Shown here: positions 26,928-35,723 of the stretch, in pieces | Layout: every line of letters begins with the position of its first letter | Numbering within the stretch: position 1 is the first letter of the stretch | Assembly (NCBI GenBank): GCA_003054495.1 | Contig: CP028514.1 | Location: 670,501-734,500 of the forward strand | Direction of reading: 5' to 3' | DNA from: Carboxydocella thermautotrophica | Lineage (GTDB): Bacteria > Bacillota > GCA-003054495 > Carboxydocellales > Carboxydocellaceae | DNA: 64,000 nucleotides | The notes under the pieces: generated by a model | Seen by the model: the letters and a program-made list of their open reading frames with translations, nothing else | Told to the model about the DNA's origin: nothing | Databases searched by the model: none | Translations under genes and position numbers: made by a program

Positions 26928-27560
26928 TTGAATTTACTGGTCGGTATTTTATTCGCGGTTGCGTTGAGTCTGGATGGACTGGCTGCGGGGATGGCTTATG
27001 GTTTACGGCAGATCAGGGTGCCCTGGTATTCTCTCCTGATCATCAGCCTGGCGTCTTCCGCTACTCTGGCCCTGTCCCTGCTGGGCGGAAAGGGATTGTA
27101 TCGCTTTTTGCCTGCGGTCTGGGCGGAAAAGATAGGCGGCCTGATTCTGATCGGGGTGGGGATCTGGATTTTTGCCCAGAGGCTGGGCTCCGCTGAAGAA
27201 AGGGGAGAAAAAGAGGAGGCTACCCTGGTCAAATTTCGCATTCCCGGTCTGGGTTTAATTATCCAGATTTTGCGGGAGCCCCAGCAGGCGGACCTGGATC
27301 GCTCGGGAGTCATTTCACCAGTAGAAGCCCTCTGGCTGGGGGTGGCCCTGGCGCTGGATGCCTTTGCCGCTGGAATTGGCCTGGGTCTAACCGATGCCAG
27401 TATGTGGGAAATACCCCTGCTGGTGGGGGTAACCACATTTATTATGGTGGGAGGAGGCTTGAAACTGGGACAGGTTTGCAGTCGGCTGGCTTTTTCCCGC
27501 TGGGCAGCAATTTTACCGGGAATGATTTTAGTGGTATTGGGGATAAATAAATTGAGATGA
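26928..27560 (+). CDS. ytaF: Sporulation membrane protein YtaF (MntP-like fold)
   Basis: Integral membrane protein of 210 residues, six hydrophobic segments in two related halves. Each half has the Asp-containing helix of the MntP/cadmium-type family: ALSLDGLAAGMAYGLR near the start and ALALDAFAAGIGLGL near residue 145. Position between mutM and coaE is the same as for B. subtilis ytaF, a sporulation gene whose transported substrate is unsettled (divalent cation likely). TTG start preceded by GGAGGGAAAGAGG. A short inverted repeat TTGCC/GGCAA lies in the leader. Confidence 0.88.
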   Translation: MNLLVGILFAVALSLDGLAAGMAYGLRQIRVPWYSLLIISLASSATLALSLLGGKGLYRFLPAVWAEKIGGLILIGVGIWIFAQRLGSAEERGEKEEATLVKFRIPGLGLIIQILREPQQADLDRSGVISPVEALWLGVALALDAFAAGIGLGLTDASMWEIPLLVGVTTFIMVGGGLKLGQVCSRLAFSRWAAILPGMILVVLGINKLR

Positions 27561-27570
27561 ACAACAAGGG

Positions 27571-27592
27571 GACCGGCAGCGGTCTTCTTTTT
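27571..27592 (+). terminator. Weak terminator after ytaF
   Basis: GACCG (27571-27575) / CGGTC (27580-27584) with a GCAG loop, followed by TTCTTTTTC. The stem is short. Confidence 0.5.
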
Positions 27593-27669
27593 CTGTAATC
27601 CAGGGCAGGAATTGCCGCCTCAGGCTCGAATATATACTGTATATAATGTGCCTGAAAGGAGCGGTAACC

Positions 27670-28263
27670 GTGCGGGTAATCGGTCTGACCGGCGGTTTGG
27701 CCAGTGGCAAGTCCACGGTTTCGTCTTATTTAAAAGAAAAAGGGGCAGAAATCCTGGATGCGGATTTGATTGCCCGGGAACTGATGGCTCCAGGCCAGCC
27801 GGCCTGGCTGGAAGTAGTGCGCTATTTCGGCCGGGATGTACTCAATGAAGATGGGTCTATTAACCGGCAGGTGCTGGCGGAGAGAGTCTTTACCCGTTCG
27901 GAAGACCTGGCTCTGTTAAATGCCATCACTCATCCCCTGGTCAGACAGGAGATAGTGCGCCGCCTGAATGAGCTGAACAACCGTCCTACCCCACCTCCGG
28001 TAGCGGTGGTGGATGCACCTCTGTTAATTGAAGCGGGTTTGACCGACCTGGTGGAAGAGGTCTGGCTGGTGGCGGTAGAGCCGAAAATTCAGATTGAGCG
28101 GGCGGTGGCCCGGGGTATGGCAGCTGAGGAAGCGCAAAGAAGGCTGGCTGCCCAGTGGCCTCTGGACAAAAAAATGGTATATGCTACCAGGGTTATTGAT
28201 AATAATGGAAGCAGAGAAGAGATGAAAAAGCAAGTGGATGAATTATGGCTCCAGCTGCTTTAA
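27670..28263 (+). CDS. coaE: Dephospho-CoA kinase
   Basis: Last step of coenzyme A synthesis: ATP-dependent phosphorylation of the ribose 3'-OH of dephospho-CoA. It has 197 residues. The P-loop GLTGGLASGKST is at the very N-terminus, with DADLIARELM, LNAITHPLVR and VVDAPLLIEAGL following. GTG at 27670 is chosen because AAAGGAG lies eight bases before it and it gives the family-typical start; ATG at 27646 would add eight residues. A TATAAT at 27641 without a clear -35 may be a promoter. Confidence 0.95.
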   Translation: MRVIGLTGGLASGKSTVSSYLKEKGAEILDADLIARELMAPGQPAWLEVVRYFGRDVLNEDGSINRQVLAERVFTRSEDLALLNAITHPLVRQEIVRRLNELNNRPTPPPVAVVDAPLLIEAGLTDLVEEVWLVAVEPKIQIERAVARGMAAEEAQRRLAAQWPLDKKMVYATRVIDNNGSREEMKKQVDELWLQLL

Positions 28264-28279
28264 ATGGAGTGGTTGTGGT

Positions 28280-28918
28280 TTGAAAAAGTATGGAAAAGGA
28301 AGAAAAAGAGCACTCTATTGGACAGGGGTAGCTGTTTTGTTTTTGCTGATACTCATTATCGGGCAGAGCCGGGCCCTGTGGAAATGGCTCTACCCCTTTC
28401 CCTATCAGGAGGTGATCTACCGGGAGGCGGAACGCTATCATCTGGATCCCTTACTGGTGGCAGCGGTAATTCATACGGAAAGCAAATTTAATCCCCGGGC
28501 CCGTTCGGAAAAAGGGGCCATTGGCTTAATGCAGCTGATGCCGGAAACTGCCCGCTGGGCGGCTTCACAACTGCAACTGGGGTCGGTAAAAGAGGAGGAT
28601 TTGTTAAGGCCGGAGCTTAATATCAAGCTGGGATGCTGGTACATAAATCAGCTGGCTCGGGAGTTTAATGGTGACATGATAATCGTCCTGGCTGCCTATA
28701 ATGGTGGCAGTGGCAATGTGCGGAAATGGCTGGAAAAAGAGAAATGGAGCGGACAGCATTCCACCATCGATGACATTCCTTTTCCGGAAACCAGAGCATA
28801 TGTTAAAAAAACCCTGCGAGCTTATGAAATTTATCAAATTTTATATGCAAAAAATAAATTTTTGCAAAATTCTCAAGATATTCAGCAGGATTCTTACGAA
28901 AAACGTAGAAATATATAA
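28280..28918 (+). CDS. Lytic transglycosylase (SLT domain)
   Basis: Membrane-anchored peptidoglycan-cleaving enzyme of about 212 residues. It has a short basic N-terminus and an anchor helix (about residues 13-30, GVAVLFLLILIIGQS). The SLT lysozyme-like domain carries the catalytic Glu in AAVIHTESKFNPRARS, followed by GAIGLMQLMPETARW and VLAAYNGGSGNVRKW. TTG at 28280, just after coaE, is the most natural start; the frame is open upstream to 28238, overlapping coaE. The last 30 codons are AT-rich and rich in Lys and Asn. Confidence 0.87.
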   Translation: MKKYGKGRKRALYWTGVAVLFLLILIIGQSRALWKWLYPFPYQEVIYREAERYHLDPLLVAAVIHTESKFNPRARSEKGAIGLMQLMPETARWAASQLQLGSVKEEDLLRPELNIKLGCWYINQLAREFNGDMIIVLAAYNGGSGNVRKWLEKEKWSGQHSTIDDIPFPETRAYVKKTLRAYEIYQILYAKNKFLQNSQDIQQDSYEKRRNI

Positions 28919-28937
28919 AACACGCTACGAAAAAAGA

Positions 28938-28966
28938 TTGTAAACTAGAACATCTCATGCTATTAT
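28938..28966 (+). promoter_or_regulatory. SigA-type promoter for the Lrp-like gene and opp operon
   Basis: TTGTAA (28938-28943), a 17-base spacer ending in TGC, and TATTAT (28961-28966), immediately before the Shine-Dalgarno AGGAGG of the regulator gene. Confidence 0.7.
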
Positions 28967-28978
28967 TAGGAGGGGAAA

Positions 28979-29434
28979 ATGAAAGGCCAGGGAGAAATTG
29001 ACGCACTTGACCGTGAGATTATCAAACTGCTCCAGGAAGATGGGCGCAAGCCCTACACAGAAATGGCGCAACGCCTGGGAGTGAGCGAAGGGACGGTGAG
29101 AAGCCGGGTCAACCGCATGGTGGAGGAAGGGATTATAGAAATTGTTGTCCATGCCAATCCTGGCCGGGTAGGGTTACATACCCAGGCTATTATCGGCCTT
29201 ACTACCCAGTTAGGGATGACCGAAGAGGTAGCCCAGCAGCTGATACCTTTCAAGGAGGTTCGCTTTATCGCTGTCTCCTCGGGGGCCTATGACCTGATTA
29301 TCCAGGTTTACGTGGAGAACAATGAAAGGCTCCTGGAATTTGTCCACCAGAAGCTGGCCAGGATTCCCGGAATTGTCAGGGCGGATGTGTCGATTGAACT
29401 CAAAGTCTACAAAGACACCTTTGATTTTGTGTAG
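28979..29434 (+). CDS. Lrp/AsnC-family transcriptional regulator
   Basis: Protein of 151 residues. The N-terminal helix-turn-helix (about 5-55) contains LDREIIKLLQEDGRKPY and RLGVSEGTVRSRVNRM. The C-terminal RAM/AsnC ligand domain (about 68-150) has VRFIAVSSGAYDLIIQVYVEN. Such regulators respond to amino acids. It directly precedes the oligopeptide transporter with 29 bases between, so it probably controls peptide uptake and its own promoter in response to an amino acid; this is inference. Confidence 0.9.
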   Translation: MKGQGEIDALDREIIKLLQEDGRKPYTEMAQRLGVSEGTVRSRVNRMVEEGIIEIVVHANPGRVGLHTQAIIGLTTQLGMTEEVAQQLIPFKEVRFIAVSSGAYDLIIQVYVENNERLLEFVHQKLARIPGIVRADVSIELKVYKDTFDFV

Positions 29435-29463
29435 GGTAAACTGATCTAAAGGAGGATTAGCGC

Positions 29464-31119
29464 ATGAAATTTGGGAAAAAAGCACTGGCCGCTCTTCTTT
29501 CTCTCAGCCTGGTGCTGGGAGCCGGTCTGGCTGGTTGTGCCGGCAAGACTGAAACCAAAGAAGGGGGCAAACAGGCTGAAGTACAAATGGCCAAAGAACA
29601 GGTGATCAAGTACAACCTGGGAGCTGACCCGGAAACTCTGGATCCCGCCAAAGCTACCGGCGCTCCCGAAATGACAGTTCTAAATGCCCTGTTTGAAGGT
29701 TTGACCCGCTATGACAAGGATGGCAAAATTGCCCCTGGTATGGCGGAAAAGTGGGAGATTTCCGAAGATGGTACCAAATACACCTTCCATCTGCGGGATG
29801 CCAAGTGGTCCAATGGCGACCCTGTAACTGCTAAAGATTTTGAATACGCCTGGCTGCGGGCCCTGGATCCCAAGACTGCTTCTGACTACGCTTATCAGCT
29901 CTACTACCTGAAAAACGGGGAAGAGTACAACAGCGGCAAAATCACCGACCCTGCTCAGGTAGGGGTCAAAGCCATCGATGATAAAACCCTGGAAGTAACC
30001 CTTAAGGCTCCTGCTCCCCAGTTCCTGGGTCTGACTGCTTTCTCCACCCTCTATCCGGTGAACAAGAAAGCCGTTGAGGCCAATCCCGAAGCCTGGTTCA
30101 AAAAGCCGGAAACCATGATTACCAACGGACCCTTCAAGATGAAAGAATGGACACCTAAGCAGCAGATTGTGGTGGAAAAGAACCCCGGCTACTGGGATGC
30201 TAATACTGTGAAGCTGAATCAGGTTGTCTTCACTATGGTTGAATCTGCTGATACTGAACTGACCATGTTCAAGACCGGTCAGATCGATATTGGGAACAAT
30301 CCGCCCACTCAGGAAATCGAAAACCTGAAGAAAGACGGTTCTTTGAAAATCGGACCCCAGTTGACCACTTATTTCTATCGTTTCAATGTAACCCGGAAAC
30401 CTCTGGATAATCCCAAGGTGCGGAAAGCTCTGGCCCTGGCCATTGACCGGGAAGCTATTGTCAAGAATGTAACCAAGGCTGGACAGACTCCGGCTGATGC
30501 CTTTGTTCCCGTTGGTTTCCCCGATGCAACCCCGGATAAGGATTTCCGCAAAGTAGGCGGTTCCCTGATCAAGACCTTCGACGCAGAAGAAGCCAGGAAG
30601 CTGCTGGCTGAAGCTGGTTATCCCGATGGCAAGGGTTTCCCGGAGATCACCATTCTCTATAACACCAATGAAAACCATCAGAAGATAGCTCTGGCCATTC
30701 AGGAAATGTGGAAAAAGAACCTGGGTATCAATGTGAAACTGGTGAACCAGGAGTGGAAAGTCTACCTCAAGTCCCAGTCTAATCTGGATTATGACATTTC
30801 CCGTGCCGGTTGGGGTGCTGACTATCTGGATCCCATGACCTTCATGGATATGTTTGTCACCAATGGCGGTAACAACAATACTGGCTGGAGCAACGCCAGG
30901 TATGATGAGCTGATCAAAAAGGCTAACCTGGAGTCTGACAATGCCAAGCGCATGGAATACATGCATGAAGCGGAAAAGATCCTCATGGATGAAATGCCCA
31001 TTGCTCCTATCTACTTCTATACTCATCCCTATCTGATGAAAGATAACCTGAAAGATGTAGTAGTACCCAGCTTTGGTCCCTATTTCGAATTCAAGTGGGC
31101 CTGGGTAGCAGAGAAATAA
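29464..31119 (+). CDS. oppA: Oligopeptide ABC transporter substrate-binding lipoprotein
   Basis: Extracytoplasmic peptide-binding protein of 551 residues, SBP family 5. The lipoprotein signal ends in the lipobox LAGC (residues about 20-23), followed by a Lys/Glu-rich tether. Family motifs: NLGADPETLDPAKATG, LNALFEGLTRYDK, MAEKWEISEDGTKYTFHLR and KFSNGDP-like KWSNGDPVTAKDF. The downstream order oppA, B, C, D, F is complete. A strong stem-loop after the stop likely gives higher oppA than oppBCDF expression. AAAGGAGG precedes the start. Confidence 0.94.
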   Translation: MKFGKKALAALLSLSLVLGAGLAGCAGKTETKEGGKQAEVQMAKEQVIKYNLGADPETLDPAKATGAPEMTVLNALFEGLTRYDKDGKIAPGMAEKWEISEDGTKYTFHLRDAKWSNGDPVTAKDFEYAWLRALDPKTASDYAYQLYYLKNGEEYNSGKITDPAQVGVKAIDDKTLEVTLKAPAPQFLGLTAFSTLYPVNKKAVEANPEAWFKKPETMITNGPFKMKEWTPKQQIVVEKNPGYWDANTVKLNQVVFTMVESADTELTMFKTGQIDIGNNPPTQEIENLKKDGSLKIGPQLTTYFYRFNVTRKPLDNPKVRKALALAIDREAIVKNVTKAGQTPADAFVPVGFPDATPDKDFRKVGGSLIKTFDAEEARKLLAEAGYPDGKGFPEITILYNTNENHQKIALAIQEMWKKNLGINVKLVNQEWKVYLKSQSNLDYDISRAGWGADYLDPMTFMDMFVTNGGNNNTGWSNARYDELIKKANLESDNAKRMEYMHEAEKILMDEMPIAPIYFYTHPYLMKDNLKDVVVPSFGPYFEFKWAWVAEK

Positions 31120-31142
31120 GCTACTTTTAGAGGACGGCAGGG

Positions 31143-31181
31143 AGGTATATGCGGCTCCGCTAAGGGAGTCCGCATATACCT
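31143..31181 (+). terminator. Long stem-loop between oppA and oppB
   Basis: AGGTATATGCGG (31143-31154) pairs with CCGCATATACCT (31170-31181), and inner CTCC/GGAG extends the stem. Only TCTT follows, so it probably acts as a partial terminator or as an mRNA-stabilising hairpin that favours oppA, as in other opp operons. Confidence 0.75.
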
Positions 31182-31237
31182 TCTTACCTTGTTAGGGAAC
31201 TAGTAAAATAATGGTACAGCCAGGAGGTGTTTTCGGG

Positions 31238-32167
31238 GTGCTGAGATTTTTAGTGAGGCGTGCGATTTCGGTGGTGACCGCCCTCTTTTTTGTGGTGACC
31301 CTCACCTTTTTTATGATGAAAGCCATTCCCGGCGGGCCTTTCGATGCGGAAAAGAAACTGCCGCCGGCTATTCAGAAGAACCTGGAGGAAAAATATCACC
31401 TTAATGATCCCCTGTACAAGCAGTACCTGGATTACTTGAAAGGGGTAGTAACCTGGAACCTGGGCCCGTCTTTCAAGGAAGAAGGGGTTACAGTCAATGA
31501 TATCATCAAAACCTATTTCCCTGTCTCCGCTACCCTGGGGGCAGTAGCTGTTACCTTTTCATTGATAGTAGGTATTATTTCCGGAATCATAGCTGCATTA
31601 CGACATAACAAGTGGCAGGATTATCTGGCCATGATTTTGTCCACTATCGGATTTGCTGTGCCCAGTTTTATTCTGGCGACCTTGCTGATGTACGTGTTTG
31701 CCCTCAAACTGCAATGGTTTCCGGCAGCGATGTGGGGGAGCTGGGAGAATGTGGTGCTTCCCGCTCTGGCGCTATCCGGGATGCCGACTGCGGTTATTGC
31801 TAGATTTATGCGCTCCAGCATGTTAGAGGTCTTACAACAGGATTATATCAAGACAGCTAAAGCCAAAGGGTTGTCTGAACGGGTAATTATCTACCGGCAC
31901 GCTTTGCGCAATGCCTTAATGCCCATTATTACCTATCTGGGCCCTCTGGTGGCCGGTATCTTCACCGGTTCCTTTGTGGTGGAGCATATTTTTGCTATTC
32001 CTGGTCTGGGCCGCTATTTTGTCACCAGCATCAGCAACCGGGATTATACCGTGATCATGGGTCTGACTATCTTCTACAGTATTTTCCTGGTTTTGATGAA
32101 CCTGCTGGTAGACCTGGCCTATGCGGCTGTTGATCCGCGCATAAAACTTGTGGAGAAGAAAGGGTGA
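31238..32167 (+). CDS. oppB: Oligopeptide ABC transporter permease OppB
   Basis: Inner-membrane permease of about 309 residues with six helices. N-terminus MLRFLVRRAISVV is typical, and the EAA loop contact motif for the ATPases is seen around KTAKAKGLSERVIIYRHALRN. Residues such as GPSFKEEGVTVNDII and VVEHIFAIPGLGRYF mark the Opp/Dpp family. GTG at 31238 has AGGAGGTG eight bases upstream; ATG at 31211 lacks a ribosome site. The stop overlaps oppC by four bases (GTGA). Confidence 0.93.
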   Translation: MLRFLVRRAISVVTALFFVVTLTFFMMKAIPGGPFDAEKKLPPAIQKNLEEKYHLNDPLYKQYLDYLKGVVTWNLGPSFKEEGVTVNDIIKTYFPVSATLGAVAVTFSLIVGIISGIIAALRHNKWQDYLAMILSTIGFAVPSFILATLLMYVFALKLQWFPAAMWGSWENVVLPALALSGMPTAVIARFMRSSMLEVLQQDYIKTAKAKGLSERVIIYRHALRNALMPIITYLGPLVAGIFTGSFVVEHIFAIPGLGRYFVTSISNRDYTVIMGLTIFYSIFLVLMNLLVDLAYAAVDPRIKLVEKKG

Positions 32168-33087
32168 TCACGGTGGAGCTGTCCAAAGAGATGTTTCAAC
32201 GGGTGGAAGTAGAAAAGGGGGCGGCAGAAGCCATCACCCGACCCAGTACCACCTTCTGGCAGGATGCCTGGCGGCGTCTGAAGAAAAACAAGCTGGCAGT
32301 AACCGGTCTGTGGATTATCGGGATTATGATCATTCTGGCTATTTTTGGCCCCTATATCAGCGGGTATACTTATTCAGATCAGAACCTGAACGCAACCAAC
32401 CTGCCCCCTTCAGCTGCGCACTGGTTCGGCACCGATGACCTGGGCCGGGACCTCTTCACCCGGGTGATGTACGGTGCCCGCATCTCCTTGTTCATTGGGA
32501 TTGCCACCAGTTTGATTACCTTTATCATCGGTGTTATCTATGGTGGCATTTCCGGCTACCTGGGCGGGAAAGTGGATGAAATCATGATGCGGATTGTGGA
32601 AATCTTCTGGTCTGTACCTTTCCTGCTCTACGTGATTTTGTTGATGGTGATCATGACTCCCGGCCTGAAAACCATCTTGATTGCCCTGGGAGCGGTTTAC
32701 TGGATGGGGATGGCCCGGATTGTACGGGGACAGGTGCTGGCCTTGAAAGAACAGGAATATGTGCTGGCAGCCCGCACTCTGGGGGCCAGTTCCTGGCGTA
32801 TCCTGTTCCGCCATCTGATTCCCAACGCCATGGGTCCGATTATCATTCAAATGACTCTGGCTATTCCGGAAGCAATTTTCACCGAAGCCTGGCTCAGCTT
32901 CCTGGGTCTGGGGGTTTCTGCGCCTATGGCATCCTGGGGTGTGCTGGCCAGTGACGGCATCAAGGGGATTTACTCCTATCCCTGGCAGATCTTCTTCCCC
33001 GCGATGTTTATCACCATTACCATCTTAGCCTTTAACTTCCTGGGTGACGGGCTGCGCGATGCCCTCGATCCCCGTATGCGCAAATAG
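32164..33087 (+). CDS. oppC: Oligopeptide ABC transporter permease OppC
   Basis: Second permease of 307 residues. A cytoplasmic N-terminal extension leads into the OppC N-terminal domain (WRRLKKNKLAVTGLWII). The typical HWFGTDDLGRDLFTRVMYGARISL follows, then the EAA loop (ARTLGASSWRILFRHLIPNAMGPI) and the C-terminal LGDGLRDALDPRMRK. GTG start overlaps oppB. oppD follows three to twelve bases downstream depending on its start. Confidence 0.94.
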   Translation: MITVELSKEMFQRVEVEKGAAEAITRPSTTFWQDAWRRLKKNKLAVTGLWIIGIMIILAIFGPYISGYTYSDQNLNATNLPPSAAHWFGTDDLGRDLFTRVMYGARISLFIGIATSLITFIIGVIYGGISGYLGGKVDEIMMRIVEIFWSVPFLLYVILLMVIMTPGLKTILIALGAVYWMGMARIVRGQVLALKEQEYVLAARTLGASSWRILFRHLIPNAMGPIIIQMTLAIPEAIFTEAWLSFLGLGVSAPMASWGVLASDGIKGIYSYPWQIFFPAMFITITILAFNFLGDGLRDALDPRMRK

Positions 33088-33099
33088 GAGGTGCTGGGA

Positions 33100-34119
33100 T
33101 TGCAACAGGAAAAACTCTTAGAGGTCAAAGACCTGCGGGTGTCTTTCTTCACCTATGCTGGTGAAGTACAGGCTGTCCGCGGTGTCAGTTTTCATGTTAA
33201 TAAAGGAGAAGCAGTGGGGATCGTAGGGGAGTCCGGTTGTGGTAAGTCAGTAACCTCTCAGTCCATTATGCGGCTGATTCCCTGGCCCCCCGGGAAAATT
33301 GTAGGTGGTCAGATTCTTTTCCAGGGAAAGGACCTGGTTAATGCCACCGAACAGGAAATGGAAAAAATCCGGGGCAATGAGATCGGTATGATCTTCCAGG
33401 ACCCCATGACCTCCTTGAACCCCACCATGACCATCGGTCGGCAAATTGCCGAAGGTTTGATCAAACACCAGGGTTTGAGCAAGGAGCAGGCCCGGGCTAA
33501 AGCAATTGAGATGCTGGGGAAGGTGGGCATTCCCAGCCCGGAAAAACGGGTGGACCAATATCCGCATGAATTTTCCGGAGGTATGCGGCAACGGGTTATG
33601 ATTGCCATCGCCCTGGCCTGCAATCCCAAACTGCTGATTGCTGACGAGCCTACTACTGCCCTGGATGTGACCATCCAGGCCCAGATTATCGATTTAATGC
33701 GGGATTTGCAGAAGGATATGGATACTTCCATTATCCTGATCACTCATGATCTGGGGGTAGTGGCAGATCTCTGCGAAAGGGTCATCGTTATGTATGCCGG
33801 TAAGGTAGTGGAAGTGGGTACTGCCCGTGATATTTTCCACAAACCTCAGCATCCTTATACCTGGGGGTTGCTGCGTTCTGTACCGCGGCTGGATGCCCGC
33901 AAAAAAGAGCCTCTCAGCCCCATTTACGGTACACCACCGGATTTGCTCAATCCACCTAAAGGCTGCGGTTTTGCTGCCCGTTGCGAATATTGCATGAAAG
34001 TCTGTTTGGAGCAGGAACCACCGGTAACAGACCTGGGGAACGGCCATCAGGTAGCATGCTGGTTGCAACATCCTCAGGCGCCTAAACCGGAACGCCTGCA
34101 GGTAAAGGAGGTGGGCTAA
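33100..34119 (+). CDS. oppD: Oligopeptide ABC transporter ATPase OppD
   Basis: ATP-binding subunit of about 339 residues. Walker [14 protein letters not shown]-loop MIFQDPMTSLNP, signature EFSGGMRQRVMIA, Walker B LLIADEPTTALD and the H-loop ITHDLGVV are all present. The C-terminal Opp/Dpp extension has four cysteines (GCGF, RCEYCMKVC) that may bind an iron-sulphur cluster as in related proteins. TTG at 33100 is better spaced from AGGAGGTG than the GTG at 33091. Confidence 0.95.
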   Translation: MQQEKLLEVKDLRVSFFTYAGEVQAVRGVSFHVNKGEAVGIVGESGCGKSVTSQSIMRLIPWPPGKIVGGQILFQGKDLVNATEQEMEKIRGNEIGMIFQDPMTSLNPTMTIGRQIAEGLIKHQGLSKEQARAKAIEMLGKVGIPSPEKRVDQYPHEFSGGMRQRVMIAIALACNPKLLIADEPTTALDVTIQAQIIDLMRDLQKDMDTSIILITHDLGVVADLCERVIVMYAGKVVEVGTARDIFHKPQHPYTWGLLRSVPRLDARKKEPLSPIYGTPPDLLNPPKGCGFAARCEYCMKVCLEQEPPVTDLGNGHQVACWLQHPQAPKPERLQVKEVG

Positions 34120-35091
34120 GTGGCCAAACAACCACTGGTAGAAGTTAAAGGATTGAAAAAGTTTTTCGAGGTAGGCCACGGCCAGGTCCTGAAAGCGGTC
34201 AACAACCTCAATCTGACCATTCATAAGGGAGAAACTGTCGGTCTGGTAGGGGAGTCAGGTTGCGGTAAGTCCACTGCCGGTAGGACCATCATCCGGCTCT
34301 ATGAGCCCACAGCCGGTCAGGTTCTATTCAATGGCCGCAATATCTATGATCTGAAGGGGAAAGAGTTGCTGCAATTGCGGCGGGGCATGCAGATGATCTT
34401 CCAGGACCCCTATGCTTCCCTGAACCCCCGTATGACGGTAGGGGATATCATCGGGGAGGCGCTGGATATCCACGGTCTGGCCAAGGGCAAGGCCCGCCAG
34501 GAACGGATTATCGAGCTCTTGCGTCTGGTTGGCCTCAATGCCGAGCATGCTAACCGCTTCCCCCATGAATTTTCCGGGGGTCAGCGGCAGCGGGTGGGTA
34601 TCGCTCGAGCCCTGGCAGTAGAGCCCCAGTTCATTATCTGCGATGAGCCCATCTCCGCCCTGGATGTGTCCATTCAGGCGCAGGTGGTTAACCTGCTCAA
34701 GGATTTGCAGGAAAAAATGGGCCTGACCTATCTCTTTATAGCCCATGACCTGGCTATGGTTAAATACATCAGTGACCGGGTAGCGGTGATGTATCTGGGC
34801 AAGATGGTGGAGCTGGCTGAGTCCTTTGAACTGTATGACCGGCCGCTGCATCCCTATACCCAGGCCTTGCTGTCAGCTATTCCCATTCCCGATCCGGAAG
34901 TGGAGGCTTCCCGGCAGCGCATAATCCTGCAGGGGGATGTGCCCAGTCCCATCAATCCCCCCAGTGGGTGCCATTTCCGCACCCGCTGCCGTTATGCCAA
35001 GCCTATCTGTGCTGAACAGGAGCCGGAGTTAAGAGATATGGGCGGCGGTCACATGGTAGCCTGCCACTTCGCCGGTGAAGTGGGTAGATAA
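34120..35091 (+). CDS. oppF: Oligopeptide ABC transporter ATPase OppF
   Basis: Second ATPase of 323 residues. Walker [14 protein letters not shown]-loop [12 protein letters not shown], signature [13 protein letters not shown], Walker [13 protein letters not shown] and [11 protein letters not shown] are present, with the C-terminal Opp extension ([15 protein letters not shown]). GTG start with AAAGGAGGTGGG upstream, immediately after oppD. Last gene of the operon, closed by a bidirectional terminator. Confidence 0.95.
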   Translation: MAKQPLVEVKGLKKFFEVGHGQVLKAVNNLNLTIHKGETVGLVGESGCGKSTAGRTIIRLYEPTAGQVLFNGRNIYDLKGKELLQLRRGMQMIFQDPYASLNPRMTVGDIIGEALDIHGLAKGKARQERIIELLRLVGLNAEHANRFPHEFSGGQRQRVGIARALAVEPQFIICDEPISALDVSIQAQVVNLLKDLQEKMGLTYLFIAHDLAMVKYISDRVAVMYLGKMVELAESFELYDRPLHPYTQALLSAIPIPDPEVEASRQRIILQGDVPSPINPPSGCHFRTRCRYAKPICAEQEPELRDMGGGHMVACHFAGEVGR

Positions 35092-35093
35092 AT

Positions 35094-35140
35094 GAAAAAA
35101 GCCCCTCTGGAAGAATTTTCTATTCCGGAGGGGTTTACGT
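35094..35140. terminator. Bidirectional terminator between oppF and the hemerythrin gene
   Basis: CCCCTCTGGAA (35102-35112) / TTCCGGAGGGG (35123-35133). A-rich before and T-rich after, so it can serve both converging genes; the minus-strand T run (six T) is the better one. Confidence 0.8.
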
Positions 35141-35143
35141 TTG

Positions 35144-35710
35144 TTAAATTGATTCAATACCCAGCCTATCCGCCAGTTCCCGGGCAAAATTAACATACTT
35201 ATCCCGGATCGCAGCATTTTCAGGATCAGCCTCAATTTCGGCAAACAGCCGATTGAGGCTTTCTTTTGTTTCCGGGGCCAGTTGACGCCAGGCCAGAGGA
35301 TAGATGACATTGTCTTCCTTATGGATGTGTTCCTGCAACAACTGCTCATAGCCGATGGCATTGGCAATCACATCCAGTTTGGCACTCTTATCGCCCTGAT
35401 CCCAGCGGTTGAGAGCTTCCGCCAGTTTGCTGATAAACCGCCGCCCCAGATCATGTTCCACCAGCATGCCCAGCACGGGACCATCCTTCAACCGCTGGTC
35501 CATTTCTCCTTCCATACGGTTAAACAGCTGGTCTTCTTCTTTCATGTGATGATATTTATCGGCATAGTTGCGGACAAATTCAATAATCTGCCGGAAGAGG
35601 GCGGTATCCACCTCCGCCCCTTCCACTATCTGAGAACAAAGCTGGCGAATAGCCTTTAATACCAGCAGGATAGGTTTATGTTCGGCAATCAGGATCTCTT
35701 TTGCATCCAT
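35144..35710 (-). CDS. Hemerythrin-like HHE-domain protein
   Basis: Four-helix-bundle protein of 188 residues with the ligand pattern of hemerythrin HHE domains: His in EHKPILL, HHMKEEDQLF, a mid-protein VEHDLG and HIHKEDNVIYPLA. These would bind a di-iron centre used for oxygen or nitric-oxide sensing or storage, which in an anaerobe suggests oxidative stress protection. ATG has GAGGTGA upstream. It is downstream of the DUF134-NifX gene with 13 bases between, so both probably share the promoter at 36407-36435. Confidence 0.87.
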   Translation of the reverse strand: MDAKEILIAEHKPILLVLKAIRQLCSQIVEGAEVDTALFRQIIEFVRNYADKYHHMKEEDQLFNRMEGEMDQRLKDGPVLGMLVEHDLGRRFISKLAEALNRWDQGDKSAKLDVIANAIGYEQLLQEHIHKEDNVIYPLAWRQLAPETKESLNRLFAEIEADPENAAIRDKYVNFARELADRLGIESI

Positions 35711-35723
35711 TGAATTTCACCTC

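Noticed and set aside
29680-31026. 448-codon open frame on the minus strand
   Set aside because: It lies exactly opposite oppA, whose protein is a clear family member. The minus frame has no recognisable domain or ribosome site, so it is a by-product of codon usage.
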